Numbered from the stretch's first letter, positions 24,449 to 34,205 are shown. The stretch: 64,000 nt of DNA from Pseudomonas yamanorum (GCF_013386765.1 NZ_JACARE010000015.1:133884-197883); one strand, 5' to 3'. Numbers and translations are program-made. Notes: a model not told the origin generated them from the sequence alone.

Positions 24449-26254
24449 ATGCCTGACTACAAGGCCCCCTTGCGTGATATTCGCTTCGTTCGTGACGAAC
24501 TGCTTGGCTATGAAGCGCACTATCAGAGCCTGCCGGCTTGCCAGGACGCTACCCCGGACATGGTTGACGCCATTCTCGAAGAAGGCGCCAAGTTCTGTGA
24601 GCAGGTACTGGCACCGCTGAACCGCGTGGGTGACATCGAAGGTTGCACCTGGAGCGAGTCAGGCGTTAAGACCCCTACCGGTTTCAAAGAAGCCTACAAA
24701 CAATTCGTTGAAGGCGGCTGGCCAAGCCTGGCCCACGACGTGGCGCACGGTGGCCAAGGCTTGCCGGAGTCCCTGGGCCTGGCAGTCAGCGAAATGGTCG
24801 GCGAAGCCAACTGGTCGTGGGGCATGTACCCGGGCCTGTCCCATGGCGCGATGAACACCATTTCCGAGCACGGCACTCCCGAGCAGCAAGAGGCTTACCT
24901 GACCAAACTGGTGTCGGGCGAGTGGACCGGCACCATGTGCCTGACCGAGCCGCACTGCGGCACCGATCTGGGCATGCTGCGCACCAAGGCCGAACCTCAG
25001 GCTGATGGTTCCTACAAGGTTTCCGGCACCAAGATCTTCATCTCGGCCGGTGAACACGACATGGCCGACAACATCGTCCACATCGTGCTGGCCCGCCTGC
25101 CGGACGCACCGGCTGGCACCAAAGGCATTTCGCTGTTTATCGTTCCCAAGTTCGTACCGAACGCCGACGGTTCGATTGGCGAGCGCAACGCGGTGTCCTG
25201 CGGTTCCCTGGAACACAAGATGGGTATCCACGGCAACGCCACCTGCGTGATGAACTTCGACGCGGCCACCGGTTTCCTGATCGGCCCGGCGAACAAAGGC
25301 CTGAACTGCATGTTCACCTTTATGAACACCGCTCGCCTGGGTACCGCGCTGCAAGGCCTGTCCCACGCTGAAATCGGCTTCCAGGGCGGCCTGAAATATG
25401 CCCGTGACCGCTTGCAAATGCGCTCCCTGACTGGCCCGAAAGCGCCGGACAAGGCCGCCGACCCGATCATCGTGCACCCTGACGTGCGCCGCATGCTGCT
25501 GACCATGAAAGCCTTCGCCGAAGGCAACCGCGCGATGGTGTACTTCACCGCCAAGCAGGTTGACGTGGTCAAGTACGGCACCGACGACGAAGCCAAGAAA
25601 CAGGCTGACGCACTGCTGGCCTTCATGACCCCGATCGCCAAGGCGTTCATGACCGAAGTCGGTTTTGAATCCGCCAACCACGGCGTGCAAATCTACGGCG
25701 GCCACGGCTTCATCGCCGAGTGGGGCATGGAGCAGAACGTTCGCGACAGCCGCATTTCGATGCTGTACGAAGGCACCACCGGCATCCAGGCCCTCGACCT
25801 GCTGGGCCGTAAAGTGCTGATGACTCAAGGCGAAGCGCTGAAGGGCTTCACCAAGATCGTCCACAAGTTCTGCCAGGCCAACGAAGGCAATGCAGCCGTG
25901 CAAGAGTTTGTTGCACCGCTGGCTGCACTGAACAAAGAGTGGGGCGAGTTGACCATGAAGGTCGGCATGGCAGCCATGAAAGACCGTGAAGAAGTCGGTG
26001 CCGCTTCGGTGGATTACCTGATGTACTCCGGTTATGCCTGCCTGGCCTACTTCTGGGCCGACATGGCCCGCCTGGCCGCCGAGAAATTGGCTGCGGGCAC
26101 TACCGAAGAAGGCTTCTACACCGCCAAGCTGCAGACCGCGCGCTTCTACTTCCAGCGCATCCTGCCGCGCACCCGCACCCACGTTGCAACCATGCTGTCG
26201 GGCGCCAACAACCTGATGGACATGAAAGAAGAGAACTTCGACCTGGGCTACTAA
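24449..26254 (+). CDS. large acyl-CoA dehydrogenase, paralog 1
   Basis: A 601-residue FAD enzyme of the large bacterial acyl-CoA dehydrogenase group, catalysing the first oxidation of beta-oxidation. It has an N-terminal [16 protein letters not shown] signature, the FAD/substrate segment [15 protein letters not shown] (about 165-179), [20 protein letters not shown] (about 414-433), the catalytic-glutamate region [14 protein letters not shown] (about 439-452) and a C-terminal acyl-CoA dehydrogenase domain. AGAGG precedes the ATG at 24449; the longer frame from 24386 crosses the PsrA box. Likely induced by fatty acids through PsrA; chain length preference unknown. Confidence 0.93.
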   Translation: MPDYKAPLRDIRFVRDELLGYEAHYQSLPACQDATPDMVDAILEEGAKFCEQVLAPLNRVGDIEGCTWSESGVKTPTGFKEAYKQFVEGGWPSLAHDVAHGGQGLPESLGLAVSEMVGEANWSWGMYPGLSHGAMNTISEHGTPEQQEAYLTKLVSGEWTGTMCLTEPHCGTDLGMLRTKAEPQADGSYKVSGTKIFISAGEHDMADNIVHIVLARLPDAPAGTKGISLFIVPKFVPNADGSIGERNAVSCGSLEHKMGIHGNATCVMNFDAATGFLIGPANKGLNCMFTFMNTARLGTALQGLSHAEIGFQGGLKYARDRLQMRSLTGPKAPDKAADPIIVHPDVRRMLLTMKAFAEGNRAMVYFTAKQVDVVKYGTDDEAKKQADALLAFMTPIAKAFMTEVGFESANHGVQIYGGHGFIAEWGMEQNVRDSRISMLYEGTTGIQALDLLGRKVLMTQGEALKGFTKIVHKFCQANEGNAAVQEFVAPLAALNKEWGELTMKVGMAAMKDREEVGAASVDYLMYSGYACLAYFWADMARLAAEKLAAGTTEEGFYTAKLQTARFYFQRILPRTRTHVATMLSGANNLMDMKEENFDLGY

Positions 26255-26272
26255 GCCTCGGCGAGTTCATTT

Positions 26273-26309
26273 AAAAAGCCGCCGCTTCTTCGGGAGCGGC
26301 GGTTTTTTT
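26273..26309 (+). terminator. rho-independent terminator after acyl-CoA dehydrogenase 1
   Basis: A stem of GCCGCCGCT and AGCGGCGGT around a TCTTCGGG loop, with a run of seven T after it and a matching A-run before it. Confidence 0.88.
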
Positions 26310-26460
26310 ATGCGCGATAAAAAACCACATCGCAGCACTCAGGGATTGCGCCGCGCGGCCGTTAAAGTGATGGCAATGTGATACGCATCACATCGAATGT
26401 GCTTAACTGTGATCAGTGAAGGCACTGTGCCATCTTTTTTAGTGGGTCGGAGCTTTACCC

Positions 26461-27747
26461 TTGTCTCGCGCGTCTGCTGTACGTTTCAGTCATTTTTTAC
26501 CTTCACTGCTGTTGTTGCTGGCGGGGCTGTCGGCTGCGTACGTGAAGGATCTCAATGTGTTCTTCACTTCACTGTTCAACGTGCTGCCAACCCTGGTTTT
26601 GCTGTTGGGCGGCTCGTACTGCGCGGTCTACCGCAGGCAGCGCGAGCTGTTCCTGATGATCACGGTGTACGTCGTCTATTTCCTGCTGGACACCCAGACC
26701 GATTACTACCGCGACCACGGCCGTGTTCGTGAAGACGCCGCCGTGGTCTTCCATCTGTGTTGCCTGTTGTTGCCGCTGCTGTTCAGCATCTATGCGCTCT
26801 GGCAGGAAAAAACCCACCTGTTTCGCGACTTTGTCGCACGGTGCGCGGTGCTGTTTGCGGTGGGCTGCGTGGCGCTCGCCCTTGAACAAAGTTTCCCACA
26901 GGCCTTGTTGAGCTGGCTCGCCGAGATTCGCTGGCCTGCCTTGCATGGCCGTTGGATGAGCCTGATCCAGCTGTCGTATCCGATGTTCCTGATCGGCTTT
27001 GTCACCCTGGCCGCGCAGTACTGGTACCAGCCCAGGCCGCTGCACGCCGCGCAACTGGTGGGGCTGCTTGGGTTGTTCTGGATGTTGCCGCAAACGTTCA
27101 TCCTGCCGTTTACCCTGAACATCATGTGCAGCCAGGTGATGCTGATGATTGCTGCCGGTGTGGCCCACGAGGCCTATCAAATGGCCTTCCGTGATGAGCT
27201 GACCGGGCTGCCCGGCCGCCGCGCGCTCAACGAGCGCATGCAGCGCCTGGGGCGCAACTACGTACTGGCCATGAGCGACGTCGATCACTTCAAACGCTTC
27301 AACGATACCCACGGCCATGATGTGGGCGATCAGGTACTGCGCCTGGTGGCCAGCAAGCTGTCCAAGGTCAATGGCGGTGGCCGGGCCTACCGCTACGGCG
27401 GTGAAGAGTTTGCCGTGGTGTTTGCCGGCAAGACCCTGGATGAATGCCTGCCGCACCTGGAAGAGATCCGCGAAATCATCGCCAACTACGACATCAAGCT
27501 GCGTAACCTGGACCGTCCCCAGGACGACCAGCAAGGTCGCCAGCGTCGCACGGGCAGTGGAGCGTCCAGCGTGTCGGTGACCGTCAGCATCGGCGTGGCC
27601 GAGCGCCAGGCCGAGCAGCGCAGCCCTGAAGAGGTGCTCAAGTCTGCCGACCAGGCGCTTTACAGCGCCAAGGGCGCCGGGCGTAACTGCGTGGTGGCCT
27701 CCGGGCAAACCCGCCGGGGCGCGGTACGGGAAAGCGCTGCCGGTTGA
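26461..27747 (+). CDS. membrane-bound diguanylate cyclase (GGDEF)
   Basis: A 428-residue protein: about seven N-terminal membrane helices (about 10-235) followed by a GGDEF domain (about 240-415). The active-site motif is YGGEEF (about 313-318), with DELTGLPGRRALNE opening the domain and SIGVAE later, so it should make cyclic di-GMP. The RxxD inhibitory site expected five residues before GGEEF is absent, so product feedback through that site is unlikely. The start is a TTG at 26461. It sits between two fatty-acid oxidation genes but after a terminator. Confidence 0.88.
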   Translation: MSRASAVRFSHFLPSLLLLLAGLSAAYVKDLNVFFTSLFNVLPTLVLLLGGSYCAVYRRQRELFLMITVYVVYFLLDTQTDYYRDHGRVREDAAVVFHLCCLLLPLLFSIYALWQEKTHLFRDFVARCAVLFAVGCVALALEQSFPQALLSWLAEIRWPALHGRWMSLIQLSYPMFLIGFVTLAAQYWYQPRPLHAAQLVGLLGLFWMLPQTFILPFTLNIMCSQVMLMIAAGVAHEAYQMAFRDELTGLPGRRALNERMQRLGRNYVLAMSDVDHFKRFNDTHGHDVGDQVLRLVASKLSKVNGGGRAYRYGGEEFAVVFAGKTLDECLPHLEEIREIIANYDIKLRNLDRPQDDQQGRQRRTGSGASSVSVTVSIGVAERQAEQRSPEEVLKSADQALYSAKGAGRNCVVASGQTRRGAVRESAAG

Positions 27748-27837
27748 GTGATGGCGCTGTATTCAGCGGCCCTACAATGATTGTCCGGCGGGCCCTGCGG
27801 CAGTAGGTTGAAGGCATCTGCTGCCGGAGACATTGCC

Positions 27838-29622
27838 ATGCCTGACTACAAAGCTCCCCTGCGCGACATGCGCTTTCTGATCGATCACGTCTTTGATTTC
27901 CACGGCCACTACGCGGCACTCGGGGCGAACGACGCCAGCCCGGACATGGTCGGCGCGATCCTCGAAGAAGGCGCCAGGTTCTGCGAAAACGTGCTGTCGC
28001 CGTTGAACCGCTCCGGTGATGAAGAAGGCTGCCATTTCGACAACGGTATGGTGACCACGCCCAAGGGCTTCAAGGAAGCCTTCGCCCAGTACGTGGAGGG
28101 CGGCTGGCACGGTCTGGCGGCAGACCCGGCCTACGGCGGGCAAGGTTTGCCGCTGTCCCTGGGCCTGATGCTGGCCGAGATGATTGCCTCCAGCAACACG
28201 TCCTGGGGCATGTACCCGGGCCTGACCCACGGCGCGATGTCGGCGATCCATGCCCACGGCACCGAAGAACAGAAAAACACCTACCTGAGCAAGCTCACGG
28301 CAGGCCAGTGGACCGGCACCATGTGCCTGACCGAAGCCCATTGCGGCACTGACCTGGGGCTGATCAAGACCCGCGCCGTGCCTCAGGCTGACGGCAGCTA
28401 TGCGGTCACCGGCAGCAAGATTTTCATCTCGGCCGGCGAGCACGACATGAGTGAAAACATCATCCACCTGGTGTTGGCCAAGCTGCCGGATGCGCCGGCC
28501 GGGACCAAGGGGATTTCGCTGTTTATCGTGCCCAAGTTCCACGCCGACTCAGGTGAGCGCAACGAGGTGAGCTGTGGTTCCATCGAGCACAAGATGGGCA
28601 TCAAGGCTTCGGCCACCTGTGTGCTGAACTTCGACGGCGCCCGGGGCTTCCTGATCGGTGAGGCAAACAAGGGTCTCAATTGCATGTTCACCATGATGAA
28701 CCATGCGCGGCTGGGCACCGGCATGCAGGGCCTTTGCCTGGGTGAGGCAAGTTTCCAGGGCGCGATCAAGTACGCCAACGACCGCTTGCAGATGCGCTCG
28801 CTGACCGGTGCCAAGGCACCCGAAAAGGCGGCTGACCCGATCATCGTGCACCCCGACGTACGGCGCATGCTGTTGACCATGAAGGCCTTCAACGAAGGTA
28901 ACCGGGCGTTGACCTATTTCTCCGCACAGTTGCTCGATACGGCGCACCTGAGCAGCGACGAAGGCCAACGCCAGGAAGCCGAAGACCTGCTGGCGTTCCT
29001 TACGCCGATCTGCAAGGCCTTCATGACCGAAACCGGGCTGGAGGTGACCAACCATGGCATGCAGGTATTCGGTGGTCATGGCTTTATTCGTGAATGGGGC
29101 ATGGAGCAGTTGGTGCGCGATTGCCGGATTGCGCCGATCTATGAGGGCACCAACGGGATTCAGGCTTTGGATTTGCTGGGGCGCAAGGTGCTCGGCAGCC
29201 AGGGCAAGCTGTTGCGGGGCTTTACCAAAATCGTCCACAAATTCTGCGCAGCCAACGCCGAACATCCACAGCTCAGGGCCCATGTGGCTCAGCTCAACGA
29301 GTTGAATCAGCAGTGGGGCGACCTGACGATGAAGGTCGGCATGGCCGCCATGAAAAATCCCGACGAAGTCGGTGCTGCCGCGCTGGATTACCTGATGTAC
29401 AGCGGTTACATAATCCTCGCTTACCTGTGGTTGCGCATGGCGCTGGTGGCACAAGAACAGTTGGAAAGCGGCAGCGGTGATGCCGATTACGCCCGAGGCA
29501 AGCTGGCCACCTGCGAGTTCTATTTCAAGCGCCTGCTGCCACGCACGGCAGCCCATCGGGCGGCCGTAGAGGCGGGCAGCGAATGCCTGATGAGTCTGCC
29601 GGCGGAGCTGTTTGCGCTTTAA
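27838..29622 (+). CDS. large acyl-CoA dehydrogenase, paralog 2
   Basis: A 594-residue relative of paralog 1 with the same features: [19 protein letters not shown] at the N-terminus, GTMCLTEAHCGTDLG, FGGHGFIREWGMEQLVRD and the catalytic [16 protein letters not shown]. It is more like paralog 1 than paralog 3 across the active site and C-terminus ([16 protein letters not shown]). GGAGA lies 7 nt before the ATG. No PsrA-like box or terminator is seen in the 90-bp gap after the diguanylate cyclase, so the two may be co-transcribed. Confidence 0.93.
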   Translation: MPDYKAPLRDMRFLIDHVFDFHGHYAALGANDASPDMVGAILEEGARFCENVLSPLNRSGDEEGCHFDNGMVTTPKGFKEAFAQYVEGGWHGLAADPAYGGQGLPLSLGLMLAEMIASSNTSWGMYPGLTHGAMSAIHAHGTEEQKNTYLSKLTAGQWTGTMCLTEAHCGTDLGLIKTRAVPQADGSYAVTGSKIFISAGEHDMSENIIHLVLAKLPDAPAGTKGISLFIVPKFHADSGERNEVSCGSIEHKMGIKASATCVLNFDGARGFLIGEANKGLNCMFTMMNHARLGTGMQGLCLGEASFQGAIKYANDRLQMRSLTGAKAPEKAADPIIVHPDVRRMLLTMKAFNEGNRALTYFSAQLLDTAHLSSDEGQRQEAEDLLAFLTPICKAFMTETGLEVTNHGMQVFGGHGFIREWGMEQLVRDCRIAPIYEGTNGIQALDLLGRKVLGSQGKLLRGFTKIVHKFCAANAEHPQLRAHVAQLNELNQQWGDLTMKVGMAAMKNPDEVGAAALDYLMYSGYIILAYLWLRMALVAQEQLESGSGDADYARGKLATCEFYFKRLLPRTAAHRAAVEAGSECLMSLPAELFAL

Positions 29623-29744
29623 TGACCGTAAAATACTTGTTGGTCACAAGCAGACCCTATGTGTCACAAAAGTTGTTCGGTTACACTCGGGGTCTGTAAA
29701 ACCGACCCCACCCGAATAACGTTAAAGTTCTCACGAGGTTTGCC

Positions 29745-31523
29745 ATGGCTGACTACAAAGCGCCGCTGCGCGATATGCGCTTCGTCCTCAACGAAGTTTT
29801 TGAGGTCGCCAAACTCTGGGCCCAACTGCCCGCGCTGGCGGAGACCGTCGACGCAGAGACCGTTGAGGCAATCCTCGAAGAAGCCGGCAAAGTCACCTCC
29901 AAGACCGTCGCCCCGCTCAGCCGCGGCGGCGACGAAGAAGGCTGCCGCTGGGAGAATGGCGCGGTCTTCACCCCGGCGGGCTTCAAGGCCGCCTACACAA
30001 CCTACGCCGAAGGCGGTTGGGTAGGTGTCGGTGGCGATCCGGCCTACGGTGGCATGGGCATGCCCAAGGCGGTGTCGGCCCAGGTTGAAGAGATGATCAA
30101 CTCCTCGGGCCTGGCCTTCGGCCTGTACCCGATGCTGACCTCCGGCGCCTGCGTGTCGATCAACACCCACGCCAGCGAAGAACTCAAAGCCACTTACCTG
30201 CCGAATATGTACTCCGGCGTGTGGGCCGGTTCCATGTGTCTGACCGAGCCCCATGCGGGCACCGACCTGGGGATTATCCGCACCAAGGCTGAGCCTCAGG
30301 CAGACGGTTCCTACAAGGTCAGTGGTACCAAGATCTTCATCACCGGTGGCGAGCACGACCTCACCGACAACATTATCCACCTGGTGCTGGCCAAGCTGCC
30401 GGACGCGCCGGCGGGTCCCAAAGGGATCTCGCTGTTCCTGGTGCCCAAGTTCATGGTCAATGCCGATGGCAGCCTGGGCGCGCGCAACCCGGTGACCTGT
30501 GGCTCCATCGAACACAAGATGGGTATCCAGGCCTCCGCGACCTGCGTGATGAACTTCGACGAAGCGGTGGGTTACCTGGTGGGCGAGCCCAACCGTGGCC
30601 TGGCGGCGATGTTCACCATGATGAACTACGAGCGCCTGGGCGTTGGCATTCAGGGCCTGGCCTCCGGCGAGCGCTCTTATCAGAACGCTATCGAATATGC
30701 CCGCGACCGCCTGCAAAGCCGTTCGCCAACCGGTCCGAAAGCCAAGGACAAAGTGGCCGACCCGATCATCGTCCACCCGGACGTGCGGCGCATGCTGCTG
30801 ACCATGAAAGCCTCGAACGAAGGTGGCCGCGCATTCTCTACCTACGTCGCGATGCAGTTGGATACCGCCAAGTTCAGCGAAGACGCCACCGCCCGCAAAC
30901 GCGCGGACGACCTGGTGGCCCTGCTGACCCCGGTTGCCAAGGCGTTCCTGACCGACCTGGGCCTGGAAACCACCGTACACGGCCAGCAGATTTTCGGCGG
31001 CCATGGCTACATTCGCGAGTGGGGCCAGGAGCAACTGGTGCGTGATGTGCGCATCACCCAGATCTACGAAGGCACCAACGGCATTCAGGCCCTGGACCTG
31101 GTGGGACGCAAGATCGTCGGCAGCGGCGGGGCGTTCTACCAGCTGTTCGCCGACGAGATCCGCCATTTCACCCGCACTGCTGGATCCGAACTGGCCGAGT
31201 TCACCAAGCCGCTGGACGCGGCGGTGGATGACCTGGACGAGCTGACCGCCTGGCTGCTGGACCGCGCCAAGTCCAACCCGAATGAAATCGGCGCGGCGTC
31301 GGTGGAGTACCTGCATGCCTTCGGCTACATGGCCTATGCCTACATGTGGGCCCTGATGGCCAAGGCAGCCTTGGGCAAAGAGGCCCAGGAAGACTTCTAC
31401 GCCAGCAAACTGGGCACCGCACGTTTCTACTTTGCCCGCTTGTTGCCACGGATCGCGTCACTGAGTGCTTCGGTAAAAGCCGGTAGCGAATCGCTGTTTT
31501 TGCTGGATGAGGCCCAGTTCTAA
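29745..31523 (+). CDS. large acyl-CoA dehydrogenase, paralog 3
   Basis: A 592-residue relative carrying GSMCLTEPHAGTDLG, IFGGHGYIREWGQEQLVRD and the catalytic QIYEGTNGIQALDLVGRK. Its central and C-terminal sequence (FADEIRHFTRTAGSELAEF) differs clearly from paralogs 1 and 2, which suggests a different chain length or substrate. GAGG precedes the ATG by 6 nt. The 122-bp gap upstream holds no PsrA motif that I can see. The rsmY promoter begins just after its stop codon. Confidence 0.93.
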   Translation: MADYKAPLRDMRFVLNEVFEVAKLWAQLPALAETVDAETVEAILEEAGKVTSKTVAPLSRGGDEEGCRWENGAVFTPAGFKAAYTTYAEGGWVGVGGDPAYGGMGMPKAVSAQVEEMINSSGLAFGLYPMLTSGACVSINTHASEELKATYLPNMYSGVWAGSMCLTEPHAGTDLGIIRTKAEPQADGSYKVSGTKIFITGGEHDLTDNIIHLVLAKLPDAPAGPKGISLFLVPKFMVNADGSLGARNPVTCGSIEHKMGIQASATCVMNFDEAVGYLVGEPNRGLAAMFTMMNYERLGVGIQGLASGERSYQNAIEYARDRLQSRSPTGPKAKDKVADPIIVHPDVRRMLLTMKASNEGGRAFSTYVAMQLDTAKFSEDATARKRADDLVALLTPVAKAFLTDLGLETTVHGQQIFGGHGYIREWGQEQLVRDVRITQIYEGTNGIQALDLVGRKIVGSGGAFYQLFADEIRHFTRTAGSELAEFTKPLDAAVDDLDELTAWLLDRAKSNPNEIGAASVEYLHAFGYMAYAYMWALMAKAALGKEAQEDFYASKLGTARFYFARLLPRIASLSASVKAGSESLFLLDEAQF

Positions 31524-31537
31524 GGGCCAGGAGGGCG

Positions 31538-31555
31538 TGTAAGCATTCTCTTACA
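31538..31555 (+). promoter_or_regulatory. GacA upstream activating sequence of rsmY
   Basis: TGTAAG-CATTCT-CTTACA is an exact match to the GacA-box consensus (TGTAAG-N6-CTTACA). Its centre is about 66 bp before the proposed rsmY start, the usual distance. A -10-like TAATCT lies at 31601-31606. Confidence 0.9.
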
Positions 31556-31612
31556 TGACGTGCTGCTAATCGTCCTCTATCGCCATATTGGATCCACGGA
31601 TAATCTACTTCA

Positions 31613-31735
31613 CATGGACGTCGCGCAGGAAGCGCAAAGCAACAACACGGACACGTAGGATTCTGCCAGGAAGGCGGAGTGAAATGGATGTCAGGGAAAC
31701 AGTCTGCAAAGCCCCGCTTCGGCGGGGTTTTCTTT
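31613..31735 (+). ncRNA. rsmY: RsmY regulatory small RNA
   Basis: A transcript of about 122 nt is predicted from the TAATCT -10 element to a rho-independent terminator (GCCCCGC-TTCG-GCGGGGT plus T-run, 31710-31735). It contains seven GGA motifs (starting at 31616, 31628, 31649, 31658, 31669, 31676 and 31686), several in hairpin-loop-like settings such as GCGCAGGAAGCGC. RsmY sequesters RsmA/RsmE translational repressors and thereby relieves repression of secondary metabolism, exoproducts and biofilm genes under GacS/GacA control. The GacA box, location after a fadE gene and internal sequence all agree with P. fluorescens rsmY. The exact 5' end is inferred. Confidence 0.93.
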
Positions 31736-31749
31736 TGCCTGCGAAAAAG

Positions 31750-32640
31750 TCAGACAGGCGCGTTCATCACGTCTTCCAGCAGCGTGCGCAACAATTCCAG
31801 CGTCGCCTGCTGACGCTGCACATCCCGGCACACCAACCCCACTTTCAACGGCACCCGTGGTTCGCTCAACGGTTTCCACAGCAACGCCTTGCTGTTGTGT
31901 TCGTCCTGCGACCGCCCGGGCAGCACTGTCGCGAGCTTGGTGTGGGGCAGGCTGTCGAGAATCCCCACCATCGTATTCAACTCTGCCTGCACTTGCGGGC
32001 GCCGGCCCAGGTTGGCCAGTTGACCTTGCCATATCTGGCGCACTTGAAACTCTTCCCCCAGCAGCAACATCGGCAACTCAGCCGCTTGCTTCAAGGAGAC
32101 TTTCTTGAATTCCCGCAGCGGGTGATCAGACGGGATGACCACCTTCAGTTCATCTTCGTACAGCAGCACGCCGTGCAATCCCGGCTGGCGCGGCGGCAGG
32201 TAGCTGATGCCGATGTCGAGGGAGCCGTTGAGCAGCCGGCGTTCGATTTCCATGCCGGTCAACTCGTAGATCTGCACCACCAGATGCGGCTGGGCCTTGC
32301 GCACCCGTTCGAGCATCTGCGGCACCAGGCTGGTGTGCACGGTTTGCAGCACACCGATGGCCAAGGTGCGCAACGCCTGGCCCTTGAAGTTGCGCAGCGC
32401 TTCTACGGCATGCTGCATGCCGTCGAGCAGGGGCAGGGCATGGTTGTACAAAGTGTGGGCCGCGAGGGTCGGCAGCAGGCGCTTGCTGCTGCGTTCGAAC
32501 AGGCTCACATCGAGGTTCTGCTCGAGCTGGCGAATCTGCTGCGACAAGGCCGGTTGGGAGATCGACAGGCGCTCTGCAGCCCGCCCGACGTGGCCTTCTT
32601 CATACACCGCGACGAAATAACGCAGTTGCTTGAAATCCAT
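31750..32640 (-). CDS. LysR family transcriptional regulator
   Basis: A 296-residue LysR regulator with an N-terminal winged helix (about 1-60, MDFKQLRYFVAVYEEGHVGR, then ISQPALSQQIRQLE) and a periplasmic-binding-like co-inducer domain (about 90-290; DIGISYLPPRQPGLHG). It is convergent with rsmY and divergent from the class III aminotransferase gene 210 bp away, the classic LysR arrangement, so that gene and its short upstream ORF are the probable targets. The co-inducer is unknown. Confidence 0.9.
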   Translation of the reverse strand: MDFKQLRYFVAVYEEGHVGRAAERLSISQPALSQQIRQLEQNLDVSLFERSSKRLLPTLAAHTLYNHALPLLDGMQHAVEALRNFKGQALRTLAIGVLQTVHTSLVPQMLERVRKAQPHLVVQIYELTGMEIERRLLNGSLDIGISYLPPRQPGLHGVLLYEDELKVVIPSDHPLREFKKVSLKQAAELPMLLLGEEFQVRQIWQGQLANLGRRPQVQAELNTMVGILDSLPHTKLATVLPGRSQDEHNSKALLWKPLSEPRVPLKVGLVCRDVQRQQATLELLRTLLEDVMNAPV

Positions 32641-32742
32641 AAGTAACGCTTATCGAAAAAGCTGGAAAATCGAAATGGCCGAGTGCCCCCGAGACGCCTA
32701 GTCTAGCGCCTATTCACAGGGCTTACAGGGCCGGAAAGTGCG

Positions 32743-32853
32743 ATGAGTAGTGTTTATGTTGACGGCGTTTGCATAGGCAGGGCAAAAAACCTCGGTCATG
32801 GGTTGCTCGGTGATATCGACCAAGGTGTGATTGCCAGCGGGGTTCATCCATGA
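32743..32853 (+). CDS. possible 36-residue upstream ORF coupled to the aminotransferase
   Basis: An ORF of 36 codons starting MSSVYVDGVCIGRAKNLGHG and ending IASGVHP. Its TGA overlaps the ATG of the aminotransferase (ATGA at 32850-32853), the same junction used by real coupled genes in this window (bioC-bioD, pqqC-pqqD). GGAAAG lies a few bases before its ATG. It could be a leader peptide that governs aminotransferase translation or a small protein in its own right. No family is recognised, and chance is not excluded. Confidence 0.5.
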   Translation: MSSVYVDGVCIGRAKNLGHGLLGDIDQGVIASGVHP

Positions 32854-34130
32854 ACCTGTTCAACCTGCGTCGCCCGGTCCCCAGTCTGGATGATCTGATT
32901 CTCGACGCGAAAACCCCGACACTGCGCGACGACCTTTCCAGCGACTGCTTGATGCCCAGCGTGGCCCGGCCGCCCCAGGTGTTCGTGCGCGGCCAGGGTT
33001 CCTGGCTGTGGGACAGCGAAGACCGCGCCTATCTCGACTTCAATCAGGGCGGCGGCGCCAACAGTCTGGGCCACAGCCCGCAGGTATTGGCCAAGGCATT
33101 GGCCGATCAGGCCCAGTCACTGATCAATCCCGGCCACGGCCTGCACAACCGCGGTCAACTGAACCTCGCCGACCGCCTGTGCCATCGCACCGGCAGCGAC
33201 CAGGCCTACCTGCTCAACAGCGGCGCCGAAGCCTGCGAAGCGGCGATCAAGCTGGCGCGCAAATGGGGCCAGCTGCATCGCGGTGGTGCCTATCGCATCA
33301 TCACCGCCAGCAACGGTTGCCATGGCCGCAGCTTTGCCGCGATGTCGGCTTCGGCCGCCGTCAGTGAAAACCGCTTCGAGCCGCAACTGCCGGGTTTCAG
33401 TCACGTACCGTTTAACGACCTGCCGGCACTGCATGCGGCGGTGGATGCACAAACCGTGGCGATTATGCTGGAGCCGATCCAGAACGATGCCGGCGTAATT
33501 CCCGCGACCGAGCATTACCTCAAGGGCGTCGAGCGCCTGTGCCGCGAGCTGGGGATACTGCTGATCCTCGATGAAGTGCAAACCGGCACCGGCCGTTGCG
33601 GCACCTTACTCGCCGAACAGCACTATGGCGTGCGCGCCGACATCATCACCCTGGGCAAAGGCCTGGGTGGCGGTGTGCCGCTGGCGGCGTTGCTGGCACG
33701 GGGCAAGGCGTGTTGTTTTGAGCTCGGTGAGCTGGACGGCACCCACCACGGCAATGCGCTGATGGCATCCGCTGGCGTGGCAGTGCTGGATACGGTGCTG
33801 AACCATGGATTTCTTGAGCACGTCTGCGAGGTCGGCGCGTATCTGGGCGAAGGGCTGGCACGTCTGGCGCACCGCTATGACCAGGGTGAACTGCGTGGCC
33901 AGGGCCTGCTGTGGGGGCTGACCCTGTCGGAAGATTCTGCAGATGCCGTGGTAAAGGCCGCGCTCAGTGAAGGACTGATCCTGAGTGCGCCACAACCCGA
34001 CTGCCTGCGCTTCACCCCGGCGCTGACGTTGAGCAAAAGCAACGTCGACGAAATGCTCCTGCGCCTGGCGCGTGCCTTCTCCCGGGTGCGCACCGCACAG
34101 CTGCAATGCCGCAAGGGCATTGCCGTTTAA
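32850..34130 (+). CDS. class III (PLP) aminotransferase, acetylornithine/diaminobutyrate type
   Basis: A 426-residue fold-type I aminotransferase. It has LNSGAEACEAAIKLARKW (about 120-137), the PLP aspartate in LILDEVQTGTGRCG (about 238-251), and the Schiff-base lysine in ITLGKGLGGGVPLAAL (about 266-281). Relatives act on acetylornithine, ornithine, GABA or other omega-amino acids; the acceptor cannot be decided. It is divergent from a LysR regulator. GGGG lies 7 nt before the ATG, which overlaps the stop of the short upstream ORF. Confidence 0.9.
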   Translation: MNLFNLRRPVPSLDDLILDAKTPTLRDDLSSDCLMPSVARPPQVFVRGQGSWLWDSEDRAYLDFNQGGGANSLGHSPQVLAKALADQAQSLINPGHGLHNRGQLNLADRLCHRTGSDQAYLLNSGAEACEAAIKLARKWGQLHRGGAYRIITASNGCHGRSFAAMSASAAVSENRFEPQLPGFSHVPFNDLPALHAAVDAQTVAIMLEPIQNDAGVIPATEHYLKGVERLCRELGILLILDEVQTGTGRCGTLLAEQHYGVRADIITLGKGLGGGVPLAALLARGKACCFELGELDGTHHGNALMASAGVAVLDTVLNHGFLEHVCEVGAYLGEGLARLAHRYDQGELRGQGLLWGLTLSEDSADAVVKAALSEGLILSAPQPDCLRFTPALTLSKSNVDEMLLRLARAFSRVRTAQLQCRKGIAV

Positions 34131-34166
34131 CCCCTTATTTCCTGAACCGTCTCGCGGTATACGCGG

Positions 34167-34205
34167 CGCCTCCAGCCTGATTCTTTTGGCTGGGGGCGTT
34201 TTTTT
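34167..34205 (+). terminator. rho-independent terminator after the aminotransferase
   Basis: An 11-bp stem, CGCCTCCAGCC with GGCTGGGGGCG (one G-T pair), a 10-nt loop and seven T. Confidence 0.88.
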
